Shown here: piece by piece, positions 26,906 through 35,723 of the stretch
Numbering within the stretch: position 1 is the first letter of the stretch
How the letters are laid out: every line of letters begins with the position of its first letter
Assembly (NCBI GenBank): GCA_001602435.1
Contig: CP012156.1
Coordinates: forward strand, 2,735,898-2,799,897
Direction of reading: 5' to 3'
From: Hyphomonadaceae bacterium UKL13-1
Lineage (GTDB): Bacteria > Pseudomonadota > Alphaproteobacteria > Caulobacterales > Aquidulcibacteraceae
Length of the DNA stretch: 64,000 nucleotides
Translations under genes and position numbers: made by a program
Notes under the pieces: model-generated
Told to the model about the DNA's origin: nothing
The model's input: only the letters and a program-made list of their open reading frames with translations
Databases searched by the model: none

Positions 26906-28018
26906 ATGGCATTTTCACTTAACGAAGACCAAACCCTCCTAAAGGACGCCGCGGACGGGTTTTTCGCCGACAATGCGCCTGTGGCCAGCTTCCGTAAGCT
27001 CCGCGATTCCAAAGAAACCCTCGACCCTGCGCTTTGGGGTGAGATTGGGGCGATGGGATTTTCTGGTGCCTTGATTGGCGAAACACATGGCGGCTCGGAC
27101 ATGGGTCTGCGCGCCATGGGTCTGGTCCTAGAAGCTCAAGCGCGCACGTTGGGCGTTTCGCCCTTGTTCCAAACTGGTCTGATGGGCGCAACCATGTTGA
27201 AGCTGCAGGGCAGTGCGGCTCAACAGGACCACTATTTGCCAAAGATCGCAGATGGTAGCCTCAGCCTCGCCTTGGCACTGGATGAAGGGGCGCATCATGC
27301 CCCGCATAAGATCGACACCAAAGCCACCAAAACCGCCGATGGGTGGAGCCTTTCCGGCAAGAAGCGCTTTGTCCCCGACGGTGCCCATGCGCAAACCTTG
27401 ATCGTCATCGCCCAAACCGATGCCGGCCTTGGAGCCTTTTTGGTGGCAGGAGATGCTTCAGGGGTAACGCGGCAGGCTTTGTCCGGGGTTGATTCTCGTG
27501 ACGTGGCGGACGTGACCTTGGACTCAGTGGCAGTTGATGATGCGGCTTATTTGGGCGGTAAAGCGCTGGATGAGGCGACCCTCGACCTCATTCTGGATCA
27601 TGGTCGGATTGGGCTGTGTTGCGAAATGATGGGCCTGATTGGTGCGACCTTTGACATGACGCATGACTACCTCAAGACGCGCACACAATTTGGTCAGCTC
27701 ATCGGCTCGTTCCAATCCCTCCAGCACCGCGCAGCGGCCATGCTGGTTGAAATCGAGCTGACCAAGTCCTGCGTGGTGGCGGCCATTGACGCCATTGAAC
27801 GCGGCAAGGGTATCGGCGAAGCCGTCAGCCTCGCAAAAGCCCGCGCAGGTGACACGTTGCAATTGGTCACCAATGAGACGATCCAGATGCATGGCGGCAT
27901 TGGCATGACCGACGCGCATGATAGTGGATTTTACTTGAAACGCGCGCGTGTTTTAGAAACCGTCTACGGATCAAGTGGCTATCATCGTGATCGTTGGGCA
28001 AAGCTCCACGCTTATTAG
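26906..28018 (+). CDS. Acyl-CoA dehydrogenase (second of a pair)
   Basis: A 370-residue member of the same family, shorter and more divergent than its upstream neighbour. The C-terminal region RTQFGQLIGSFQSLQHRAA and QMHGGIGMTDAHDSGFYLKR is typical. The middle FAD-binding loop (ALDEGAHHAPHK to GWSLSGKKRFVPDG) departs from consensus, as expected if FAD sites are shared between unlike subunits. AGGAGG lies just before the ATG. It is cotranscribed with the first dehydrogenase. Confidence 0.9.
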   Translation: MAFSLNEDQTLLKDAADGFFADNAPVASFRKLRDSKETLDPALWGEIGAMGFSGALIGETHGGSDMGLRAMGLVLEAQARTLGVSPLFQTGLMGATMLKLQGSAAQQDHYLPKIADGSLSLALALDEGAHHAPHKIDTKATKTADGWSLSGKKRFVPDGAHAQTLIVIAQTDAGLGAFLVAGDASGVTRQALSGVDSRDVADVTLDSVAVDDAAYLGGKALDEATLDLILDHGRIGLCCEMMGLIGATFDMTHDYLKTRTQFGQLIGSFQSLQHRAAAMLVEIELTKSCVVAAIDAIERGKGIGEAVSLAKARAGDTLQLVTNETIQMHGGIGMTDAHDSGFYLKRARVLETVYGSSGYHRDRWAKLHAY

Positions 28019-28114
28019 GTTACGGTGCGGTTCCTTTGCAATAAGGACCCAGCCGAAACGAAATATCAATCACTTTAGCGTTAGATGGACCCCTATGTGT
28101 GTGAGGGGGTCCAA

Positions 28115-29239
28115 ATGCGCCACCATGTTTTGCATTTTCAACACGGCAGCTGGCAAGTTCCGGCGGACTTTAAACCCGACTCTTTTGAGGTCGTTTTTGC
28201 CTTCCTCGATCCAGAAGTGGCCCGCACCACCCAAGCCTTCGCCGAACTAAAGGCCCTGCTGCCCAATGCCCAAGTGATAGGATGCACGACCGGTGGCGAG
28301 ATCGCCAATGGCCAAGCCTATGTTGGTGGCGGCTTTGCTGCCCTACTTGGCTTTGACAATGTGAGCGTCCAAGTGGTTGAGGCAGACATTGATGCTGCAA
28401 ACGAGAGTTTTGGCATTGGCAAAGCTTTGGCCAGCCGCTTTGACGGCGCGGAATTGGCGGGCGTTTTCATCGTCTCCGATGGCGCACGCGTGAATGGCTC
28501 GGCCTTGGTTGAAGGCTTCCGCAAAGTTTTAGGGCCGCATGCTTCAATCAATGGCGGCCTGGCAGGCGACGGAGACCGGTTCGGCGAAACCTTGGTCGGC
28601 TGTTCGGGCGACATGAGCCCCGGCAAGGTTGTAGCAGTGGCCTTCTTTGGCACTGGCCTGCGCCTGCGCACCGGTTCATTCGGCGGCTGGGAAGTCTTCG
28701 GCCCGATGCGCAAAATCACCAAATCCGAAGGCAATACGCTCTATCAGCTCGACAATAAGTCCGCCCTCGAGCTCTATAAGCGCTACCTCGGCGATGAAGC
28801 CGAAAAGCTGCCGGGCTCTGCCCTCTTCTATCCGCTGCAAGTCAGCAACCCAGAAAATCCCGCCGAAACCGTCGTGCGCACAATCCTCGGCATTGACGAC
28901 GCAACGGGGGCCATGACCTTTGCGGGCGATATGCCCGAAGGCTGGACCGCGCAATTGATGGTCGGCGAAACCAACGGCTTGATCGAAGGCGCAGGCAAAG
29001 CGGGCCTTGCAGCATCGGGTGGCGACAATCACGGCTTTGCCATGCTCGTCTCCTGCATTGGCCGTCGCCTGCTTCTGGGCCAACGGGCCACGGAAGAGGT
29101 TCGCGCCGTGGTCGATGCGCTCGGCGGCATCGCACATGCGGGCTTTTATTCCTATGGCGAGATATCGCCCAATGGCTTCCAAGGCACGTGCAATTTGCAC
29201 AACCAAACCATGACCGTCACGGTGTTTGAGGCGGCCTAA
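28115..29239 (+). CDS. FIST-domain sensor protein
   Basis: A 374-residue soluble protein with FIST N (about residues 20-210, including VIGCTTGGEIANGQ and ASINGGLAGDGDRF) and FIST C (about 215-355) domains. FIST is a predicted small-ligand sensor, proposed to bind amino acids. The ATG at 28115 is preceded by GAGGGGG; a longer frame from 28085 lacks such a site. Its stop TAA shares a base with the ATG of the following hybrid kinase (TAATG), so the two are translationally coupled and very likely act together. Confidence 0.9.
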   Translation: MRHHVLHFQHGSWQVPADFKPDSFEVVFAFLDPEVARTTQAFAELKALLPNAQVIGCTTGGEIANGQAYVGGGFAALLGFDNVSVQVVEADIDAANESFGIGKALASRFDGAELAGVFIVSDGARVNGSALVEGFRKVLGPHASINGGLAGDGDRFGETLVGCSGDMSPGKVVAVAFFGTGLRLRTGSFGGWEVFGPMRKITKSEGNTLYQLDNKSALELYKRYLGDEAEKLPGSALFYPLQVSNPENPAETVVRTILGIDDATGAMTFAGDMPEGWTAQLMVGETNGLIEGAGKAGLAASGGDNHGFAMLVSCIGRRLLLGQRATEEVRAVVDALGGIAHAGFYSYGEISPNGFQGTCNLHNQTMTVTVFEAA

Positions 29240-30942
29240 TGCACAGTTTGCTGGCGCGCCAGATCGAACAATGCACCGATCAAGATGGGAGACTGGACCA
29301 AGAGCGCTTCTACGCTCTGATCTCGTCTGCCTATGATGATGATGCCCGCGCGCGCCATCGCCTCGAACGCTCCATCACCTTAATGTCGGAGGAAATGGGG
29401 GAGCTGAACGCGCAAATCGCATTGGAAGCCCGCCAAACCCTGACGCGTTACATTCTTGAATCGCGCGACGCCTTGATCACGCTGGATGCGGACAATCAGA
29501 TCCTGTTGATGAACCATGCCGCGGCGCAAGCCTTTGGCGTGGACGATGCACGCGCTGTCTCCGGCACAAGTATTGATCGCTTCATCGATCCCTCGCACCT
29601 CAATGAAGGCCAAGTAAGCACGTTCAATGGCCGTCACAGCGCGGGCCATGACGTGCCCATTTCGGCGACCTTCAGCTTGGGCACGGTCGACGGCACTGCT
29701 TTCCGCATCATTGCCTTGCGCGATGAAACCGAGCGGCGGGCCCGCGAAGAAGCCCTTGAGATCGCCAAGCAAACGGCAGAACATGCTAACGAAGCCAAGT
29801 CGAGCTTTTTGGCGATGATGAGCCATGAGTTGCGCACGCCCTTGAATGCCTTGTTAGGCTCAGCCGAGCTGATGGCACGGACGCAGCTCGACGATACGCA
29901 GGCCAATTACGTGCGCATGTTCAATGAAGCTGGTCGCCTGATGATGGCGATGGTCAATGACGTCTTGGACTATGCCAAAATTGAAGCCGGTCAGCTGGAA
30001 ATTGAAAAGCATCCAACCAGCCTCAAACAATTGGCGCGCGAACTCGACACCCTGTGGGGGCCACATGCGGCATCCAAGGGCATTTATCTGAAGATTGATA
30101 CCGACCATCTCGACTGGGACATGGTTATTGGCGACCCGACACGTCTGCGCCAGATCGTGTTCAATCTGGTATCGAACGCGGTGAAATTCACCGTCTCAGG
30201 TGGCGTGACCATCCGCCTCAACAGCGTGACCAAAGGGCGGGAATGCCGCCTGGACATTGAGGTTGAGGATACGGGCGTCGGCATCCCGCTAGACCGACAA
30301 GCCTCCATCTTCAAAGCCTTCATCCAGGCCGACAGCTCAATCACGCGCCGTTTTGGCGGTACCGGCTTGGGCCTCGCCATTGCCAAATCCTTGGCCCAAC
30401 AGATGCAAGGCGACCTGACCCTTCGGTCTACGCCCGGCAAGGGATCGACCTTCTTGTTCGAGGCGCGGTTCGAGGCCACGCTTGAACAGGAAAATGCCGA
30501 CATTGAAACGGCATCCGACAGCGAAATCACCCGCCCGCTGCAAGTCTTGGCGGTCGATGATAACGCGCTCAATCGGCAGATTCTCGCCGCGATGCTGGAC
30601 TTGTGGCCTGTCCACACCGTCTGGGCGACCAATGGCGTGGAAGCGCTAGAGGCGATGGAGGTGCAAGCCTTTGACGTCGTTTTGATGGACGTACAAATGC
30701 CCATCATGGATGGCATGACCGCGACGCGCCGTGTTCGCGAAGGTCAAGGCATGAATCGCCATACTCCGATCGTCGCCCTAACGGCAAATGCCCGCAAAGA
30801 AGATCGCGACCAGTGTATGGCTTCCGGCATGACCGACTTTGTGACCAAGCCAATCAGCGCAGAGGCGCTCGCCAATGCGCTGATGCGGGCAACGCAAATG
30901 AATGAAGTGTCTGACGATCCAGACCAGTCAGAAGTGGCCTAG
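29239..30942 (+). CDS. Cytosolic PAS hybrid histidine kinase coupled to FIST
   Basis: A 567-residue kinase with no membrane helices. An N-terminal helical region (residues 1-60) precedes a PAS domain (about 65-170), then the phosphoacceptor MMSHELRTPLNAL, an ATPase domain (NLVSNAVKF, DTGVGIP, FGGTGLGLAIAK) and a C-terminal receiver with VLMDVQMPIMDG. The lack of a periplasmic sensor fits with input from the coupled FIST protein. No HPt or DNA-binding regulator is adjacent, so the output is unknown. Confidence 0.93.
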   Translation: MHSLLARQIEQCTDQDGRLDQERFYALISSAYDDDARARHRLERSITLMSEEMGELNAQIALEARQTLTRYILESRDALITLDADNQILLMNHAAAQAFGVDDARAVSGTSIDRFIDPSHLNEGQVSTFNGRHSAGHDVPISATFSLGTVDGTAFRIIALRDETERRAREEALEIAKQTAEHANEAKSSFLAMMSHELRTPLNALLGSAELMARTQLDDTQANYVRMFNEAGRLMMAMVNDVLDYAKIEAGQLEIEKHPTSLKQLARELDTLWGPHAASKGIYLKIDTDHLDWDMVIGDPTRLRQIVFNLVSNAVKFTVSGGVTIRLNSVTKGRECRLDIEVEDTGVGIPLDRQASIFKAFIQADSSITRRFGGTGLGLAIAKSLAQQMQGDLTLRSTPGKGSTFLFEARFEATLEQENADIETASDSEITRPLQVLAVDDNALNRQILAAMLDLWPVHTVWATNGVEALEAMEVQAFDVVLMDVQMPIMDGMTATRRVREGQGMNRHTPIVALTANARKEDRDQCMASGMTDFVTKPISAEALANALMRATQMNEVSDDPDQSEVA

Positions 30943-31036
30943 GCACCTCAACAAAGCTCACCCCAACAACTTGAACCGCTGTTGCGGGCGCTTTAGACCT
31001 AATCCAGAAACGGGTTTTTGGAGCTGGGGGCGCAAC

Positions 31037-33796
31037 ATGTTTAAATCTCGCTTGATGATGGCTTTGATCGCCACGACAGCCTTGATGCCAACGGCTAGTT
31101 TCGCGCAAAGCCAGGCCATCCCGCATGAAGAACTGGGCGCTATTGGGACTGTGGCCGCTGTCCCTGCTGATTTTTATTGGCCCGGTGCCAATTATGACCC
31201 AGCGGTTCCCTCGCCCAAAAGCGTTTTGGGCTATCAGATTGGCGAAGCCATTACGCCGCACGCCCAAATCATCCGCTATTTTGAAGCTTTGGCCGCCTAT
31301 GCCCCCGACCAGATGAAGATTTTCGACTATGGTCGGTCGTGGCAGGGCAAGCGCTTGATCTATGCCGCCATTGGCAGCCCGGAAAAGATTGCCAATCTGG
31401 ATGCGATCCAAGCCGACGCGCAAAAGCTGGCCGATCCGCGTAAACTGGCAGCAGGGGAAGCCGAAGCCATTATCGCCCGCCACCCCGCCGTCGTTTGGCT
31501 GGCTTATTCGGTCCATGGCGACGAGATTGGACCAGCGGATTCTTCGCTGCAACTCGCCTATCACTTATTGGCCGCGCGCGGCGACCCACGCATGGCCGAA
31601 ATCAAGCGCAACACGCTGGTGATAATCGTGCCGATCCAAAATCCTGATGGCCGTGATCGCTTTATCAGCACCAATCTCAACGGCACCGGCATGATACCGG
31701 ACGGCGACCCCATGTCGGCAGAGCGGGATCAGCCTTGGCCCGGCGGGCGCGTCAACCACATGCAGTTTGACCTAAACCGCGACTGGTTTGCCCTCACCCA
31801 GCCAGAAACCCGTGGTCACACGGCGGCCGTGTTGAAATACTATCCTGTCGTGGTGGTCGATAGCCATGAAATGGGCAGCGACCGCAGCTTCTTCTTTCCG
31901 CCAGAATCTCAGCCAATCAATCCCAACGTGACCAGCGAGCAACTCGCCCTGAAAAACCTGCTCGGCCAGAATAATGGTCGCTGGTTCGATCAGTTCGGCC
32001 TCCCCTATTTCACGCGCGAGAGCTATGACCTGTTTTATCCCGGTTATGGCGATGGCTGGCCAACGGCCCAAGGCAGCATTGCCATGACGTTTGAGCAAGG
32101 CTCTGCCCGCGGCATGCTCGCCAAGCGCAGCGATGGGTCGAAGTTTGCCTTCCGCGACACCGTCAAGAGCCAGTTCGTCGCGGTCTTGTCGACAATCGAA
32201 GTAGCGGCCCGCGAACGTGGGCGCTTCGTCCGCTCCTTCTATGACTTCCGCCGCACGGCGATAGCCGAAGGCAAGAGCGAGGCCGTGAAGTCTTACATTC
32301 TGCCAACCCAGACCGATCAGTCCAACACGGACAAATTGGCTGCTTTGCTCAGTCGGCAAGGCATTGAGGTCAATCGCACCACCAGCAATTTCACCGCCTG
32401 CGGTCGTACCTTTGCGGCGGGTTCTTTTGTGGTGTCAGCTGCGCAGCCCGCTAAACGCCTAATCCGCAACCTGCTCGAACCCGACACAGCCATGGAAGCC
32501 AATTTCGTGGCCGAGCAGCAACGCCGTAGGCGCGCCGGTCTTGGCGACCAGATCTATGACGTGACGGGTTGGTCCTTACCCCTCCTCTATAATGTTGAGG
32601 TCGTCCCTTGCGCGACCGACCCTGCTGTGACCAGCCAAAAGGCCAGCACGGCGATGATCCAACCCGGCCAAGTGATCAATTCAGACGCTAAGGTGGCCTT
32701 TGTCGCAGCCTCTGGCTCGACGGCCACCTCGCGCTTTATGGCGAAAGCTTTGCAGCAAGGCATTGCCTTGCGCACCATGGCGGAAGCTTTCACGTTGGAA
32801 GGCAAGACCTATCCAGCGGGCAGCTTGGTACTGGCGCGCGGCGAAAATGGCGCGGACCTCAATCAAAAGCTGGCGAGCCTTGTCGCTGAAACCGGCGCGG
32901 TCCTGACCGGATTTGACTCCTCTTGGGTCACCAATGGTCCAAGCTTAGGCTCTGACAAGGCGATCAAGTTACGCAATCCCCGCATTCTTTTGGCATGGGA
33001 TAGCCCGACGGACCGCAATTCAGCGGGTGCCACGCGCTATGTCCTGGAGCGCAAGTTTGGCGTGCCTGTCACCCCGGTCCGGATGCGGCGTTTGGCTGGC
33101 CTTCCTTTGAGCGGCTATGACGTGGTGATCTTGCCCGATGGCGAAGGCAGCTATGGCGCGGCCTTGGGTGAAGCAGGAGCACGCAATTTACGCACCTTTG
33201 TGCAAAATGGCGGTGTCCTGATCTCGCTGGGCACCGCAACAGGCTGGTTGGCAGACCCAGACGTCGATCTGATTGGCCTAAGACGCGAACAGGCGACTGT
33301 TACAGAGGCAGAAGCCAAGGGGCGCCTGCCAGAAGCCAAGACCAAAGCGGGTGCATCTGGCGTTGATGGCGTGAACTTCCCAGATGAAGCCACTTATAAG
33401 CAGGCTATAGTCGAGACCAGCCGCGATCCAACCGAATTGGACGGGGCGATTCTGCGCGGGGAAATTGCCAAGGATCATTGGCTCACAGCGGGCATCGCGC
33501 CCACTTTGCATATGATGGTGGCTGGCTCAGACATTTATCGGCCGCTCACCGCTGACGTTGGCGACAATGTTGTGCGCTTTGCCGGGCCAGACCAAGTAAA
33601 AGCCAGCGGGATTGTGTGGGATGATATTCGCAAGCAATTGGCCTTTAAGCCCGCTTTGGCGGTCCAGTCTCGCGGGCGCGGCTATGTCGTCGCCTTCACG
33701 ATTGACCCCACCTATCGCGGCATGGCCGATGGCCTCGATTCGCTCGTCATGAACGCCATCTATTTCAGCGCTGCGAGGGCCCGTCCGGTACGGTGA
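31037..33796 (+). CDS. Secreted M14-family zinc metallopeptidase
   Basis: A 919-residue protein. The ATG at 31037 starts a clear signal peptide ending near TASFAQS; the longer frame from 30902 is unlikely. The peptidase domain has zinc ligands in VHGDEIGPAD (HxxE) and the later His in VVDSHEMGSD, and the probable catalytic Glu in MTFEQGSARG. The C-terminal third (about 690 onward) resembles a DJ-1/glutaminase-like fold with VVILPDGEGSYG. Export to the periplasm and peptide cleavage are inferred from family. It lies 95 bases after the kinase gene; cotranscription is possible. Confidence 0.9.
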   Translation: MFKSRLMMALIATTALMPTASFAQSQAIPHEELGAIGTVAAVPADFYWPGANYDPAVPSPKSVLGYQIGEAITPHAQIIRYFEALAAYAPDQMKIFDYGRSWQGKRLIYAAIGSPEKIANLDAIQADAQKLADPRKLAAGEAEAIIARHPAVVWLAYSVHGDEIGPADSSLQLAYHLLAARGDPRMAEIKRNTLVIIVPIQNPDGRDRFISTNLNGTGMIPDGDPMSAERDQPWPGGRVNHMQFDLNRDWFALTQPETRGHTAAVLKYYPVVVVDSHEMGSDRSFFFPPESQPINPNVTSEQLALKNLLGQNNGRWFDQFGLPYFTRESYDLFYPGYGDGWPTAQGSIAMTFEQGSARGMLAKRSDGSKFAFRDTVKSQFVAVLSTIEVAARERGRFVRSFYDFRRTAIAEGKSEAVKSYILPTQTDQSNTDKLAALLSRQGIEVNRTTSNFTACGRTFAAGSFVVSAAQPAKRLIRNLLEPDTAMEANFVAEQQRRRRAGLGDQIYDVTGWSLPLLYNVEVVPCATDPAVTSQKASTAMIQPGQVINSDAKVAFVAASGSTATSRFMAKALQQGIALRTMAEAFTLEGKTYPAGSLVLARGENGADLNQKLASLVAETGAVLTGFDSSWVTNGPSLGSDKAIKLRNPRILLAWDSPTDRNSAGATRYVLERKFGVPVTPVRMRRLAGLPLSGYDVVILPDGEGSYGAALGEAGARNLRTFVQNGGVLISLGTATGWLADPDVDLIGLRREQATVTEAEAKGRLPEAKTKAGASGVDGVNFPDEATYKQAIVETSRDPTELDGAILRGEIAKDHWLTAGIAPTLHMMVAGSDIYRPLTADVGDNVVRFAGPDQVKASGIVWDDIRKQLAFKPALAVQSRGRGYVVAFTIDPTYRGMADGLDSLVMNAIYFSAARARPVR

Positions 33797-33818
33797 CAGG
33801 GTGCTTCAGAAACAACTC

Positions 33819-33910
33819 TGTCATCCCGGACGGCGCAGCCGATTCGGGACCTCCTGCCGCATAGTCCTTTAAGGTCCCCGCTCTTCGCTGACGCTTCGGC
33901 GGGGATGACA
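33819..33910. repeat. 92-bp palindromic element with 9-bp terminal inverted repeats
   Basis: TGTCATCCC at 33819-33827 is exactly inverted at 33902-33910 (GGGATGACA). Inside are TCCCG/CGGGA (33824-33828 and 33845-33849) and CCCCGC/GCGGGG (33876-33881 and 33899-33904). The TGTCATCCCGG end resembles dispersed palindromic repeats known in many alphaproteobacterial genomes. No protein is encoded. Confidence 0.75.
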
Positions 33911-33928
33911 TCGTGGGGGGAACGGAGC

Positions 33929-34089
33929 GCGCAACAAAAGTTGCGCTTGTCATCGCGTTTGCAGGCGCAACGCGAGTTGCGCGGTCCTTTTGGTGATCCT
34001 TCTGTCTCACCAAAATCGGTCTAGATGGAAACACCCCTTCAGTCTCTTCGGGACACATCGGCTTATACGCCGATTTCCGGCGAAGCCGG
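33929..34089. repeat. Series of short perfect inverted repeats
   Basis: Five hairpins follow one another: GCGCAAC/GTTGCGC at 33929-33946 (4-base loop), the same arms again at 33965-33982 (4-base loop), TTTTGGTGA/TCACCAAAA at 33988-34015, ATCGGC/GCCGAT at 34057-34074, and CCGGC/GCCGG at 34077-34089. The 417-base gap between the peptidase and the GntR gene is therefore mostly structured repeat DNA. The first two may terminate or stabilise the peptidase transcript. Confidence 0.7.
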
Positions 34090-34135
34090 TGAAAGGGTAT
34101 TTCAGCGAGCGCAATCTATCCCTCAAAAAAGTCGC

Positions 34136-34162
34136 TTGACACGGGTGGTGTATTACTATACC
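34136..34162 (+). promoter_or_regulatory. Promoter and candidate GntR operator of the ABC operon
   Basis: TTGACA at 34136-34141 is a good -35 box. A 16-bp imperfect palindrome (GGTGTATTACTATACC, 34147-34162, 12 of 16 positions symmetric) covers the space where the -10 element must lie. The position and GGT/ACC ends fit an autoregulatory site for the YtrA-type repressor encoded just downstream. The exact -10 hexamer is ambiguous (TATACC or TACCAA). Confidence 0.6.
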
Positions 34163-34212
34163 AACACACCAGAACGCTAGAACAGCAAGTTCTAGTTCAT
34201 TGGGAGTTGTCT

Positions 34213-34578
34213 ATGACGCAAGCTTGGCGCGACGATCAACCCATCTGGAGGCAGATTAAGGACCGGGTCCTGTCTGCCATTCTCGATGGTGGCATAAAGG
34301 AAGGAGAGCCTTTGCCGTCTGTTCGGCAAGTGGCTTTAGACCTTCAGGTCAATCCTTTGACCGTTTCAAAAGCCTATCAAGAATTGGCAGATGACGGTCT
34401 GGTCGAACGTCGCCGTGGCCTGGGCATGTTCGTGATCGATGGCGCCCGCAAAGGCTTAAGCGCCAGTGAGCGGAACACCTTCCTGAAAGAAGAGTGGCCG
34501 GTCGTGGTGACACGTATCAAGCGCTTGGGCTTGAGCGTGCAGGAATTGCTAAAAGATGTTGAGGGGAATGGGCAATGA
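34213..34578 (+). CDS. GntR regulator, YtrA subfamily
   Basis: A 121-residue repressor. Residues 8-70 are the winged helix (PIWRQIKDRVLSAILDGG, PLPSVRQVALDLQVNPLTV, DDGLVERRRGLGMFV); a short helical tail of about 40 residues follows, typical of YtrA proteins that lack a ligand-binding domain. The ATG at 34213 is preceded by GGGAG. The stop overlaps the start of the ABC ATPase gene as ATGA. It probably represses its own operon. Confidence 0.92.
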   Translation: MTQAWRDDQPIWRQIKDRVLSAILDGGIKEGEPLPSVRQVALDLQVNPLTVSKAYQELADDGLVERRRGLGMFVIDGARKGLSASERNTFLKEEWPVVVTRIKRLGLSVQELLKDVEGNGQ

Positions 34579-35423
34579 CGGAAGTATTGATTTCGGCCAA
34601 GGGCTTGGCGAAGAATTATGGCAAGAAGCAAGCGCTGAAGCCGACCAACCTCGAAATCCCAGCCGGCCGGATTGTCGGTGTGATCGGGGCCAATGGGGCT
34701 GGCAAGTCCACCTTGCTCAACTGCCTGCTTGGCCTGTCTGACTATGAAGGCGATCTGCAAGTCATGGGCATGAACCCTTTGATGCAGCGTGCAGCCTTGA
34801 TGGAGCAAGTGTGCTTCATCGCCGACGTTGCAACCCTGCCGCGCTGGGCAAAAGTGGCAGACCTTCTCGACTGGGTAGCTGGTCTACATCCTAAGTTTGA
34901 CCAAGCCAAAGCAATCGCCCGCCTTAAGACCACCACGGTGCAATTGGACTCCAAGATTAAGGCCCTCTCCAAAGGCATGATCGTACAAGTCCATTTGGCG
35001 ATTGCTCTGGCAATTGATGCGCGCATCCTTGTGCTGGACGAGCCAACCTTGGGCCTCGACATCGTCAACCGCCGTGGCTTCTACGACGCCATCCTGTCCG
35101 ACTTCTTTGATGAGACCCGCACCGTGATCATCACGACCCACCAGGTCGATGAAGTTGAGCCGATCTTGAGCCATGCGATCTTCATTCGCGATGGCGCCGT
35201 CACGCTCGACGCCTCGATGGATGTCGTGACGGAACGCTTCTTGGCGGTGGATGTCCTCGACAATCAGAAGGCCGAAGCAGAAGCCCTGCGCCCACTTTAT
35301 GGCCGCTCGCTTCTGGGCCGCACCACTTATGTATTCGATGGCGTGGCACCCGAGCAGCTAAAGACTTTTGGCGAACCGCGCCGGGTTGGCCTCGCCGATT
35401 TGTTTGTCGCTTTGGCGCAATAG
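34575..35423 (+). CDS. ABC transporter ATP-binding protein
   Basis: A 282-residue ATPase with Walker [12 protein letters not shown], Walker B ILVLDEPTLGLD and switch ITTHQVDE. The signature is LSKGMIVQ rather than LSGGQ, as seen in YtrB-like proteins. The final 75 residues form a C-terminal domain of unknown role. It is the second gene of the GntR operon and should energise the ABC-2 permease encoded downstream. Related operons respond to cell-wall-active compounds; that role here is inferred. Confidence 0.92.
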   Translation: MTEVLISAKGLAKNYGKKQALKPTNLEIPAGRIVGVIGANGAGKSTLLNCLLGLSDYEGDLQVMGMNPLMQRAALMEQVCFIADVATLPRWAKVADLLDWVAGLHPKFDQAKAIARLKTTTVQLDSKIKALSKGMIVQVHLAIALAIDARILVLDEPTLGLDIVNRRGFYDAILSDFFDETRTVIITTHQVDEVEPILSHAIFIRDGAVTLDASMDVVTERFLAVDVLDNQKAEAEALRPLYGRSLLGRTTYVFDGVAPEQLKTFGEPRRVGLADLFVALAQ

Positions 35424-35432
35424 GGGGAGATG

Positions 35433-35723
35433 ATGATTACTGGCTTACTCTTTACCTTAGCTCAGCGTCAGGCACCGGCCGAAGGCCGTGCCTTTCCCAG
35501 CAAGGCTTTGACCCCAAAAGCGAGCGCATCAAAGCTAGCCCTAATCCCATCGAGCGGCGATATCGTCGTGAAATTGGCCCGGACGTCGGGCGTGGTTTTA
35601 GCACTCGTTGGCTTGGCTCTTCTTGGCGTAGGCGGTGTGGAATGGTCGTTTGACCCCGCCATTGGCCTCAATATTCAAACTGCTGTTGTCAGCTTCACCC
35701 TTCCTGCGGGAGTGTTCTCATGA
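35433..35723 (+). CDS. Small single-helix membrane protein in the ABC operon
   Basis: A 96-residue protein with one hydrophobic helix at about residues 52-70 (SGVVLALVGLALLGVGGVEW) preceded by a basic, Pro/Ser-rich cytoplasmic part. AGGGGGAG directly precedes ATG at 35430, so ATG at 35433 is the better-spaced start. Its stop overlaps the permease start by ATGA. The family is unknown; it may be an accessory subunit. Confidence 0.65.
   Translation: MITGLLFTLAQRQAPAEGRAFPSKALTPKASASKLALIPSSGDIVVKLARTSGVVLALVGLALLGVGGVEWSFDPAIGLNIQTAVVSFTLPAGVFS

Noticed and set aside
33765..34058. 97-codon frame across the palindromic repeats
   Set aside because: Its sequence is made of the inverted repeats, and it has no protein-like pattern.
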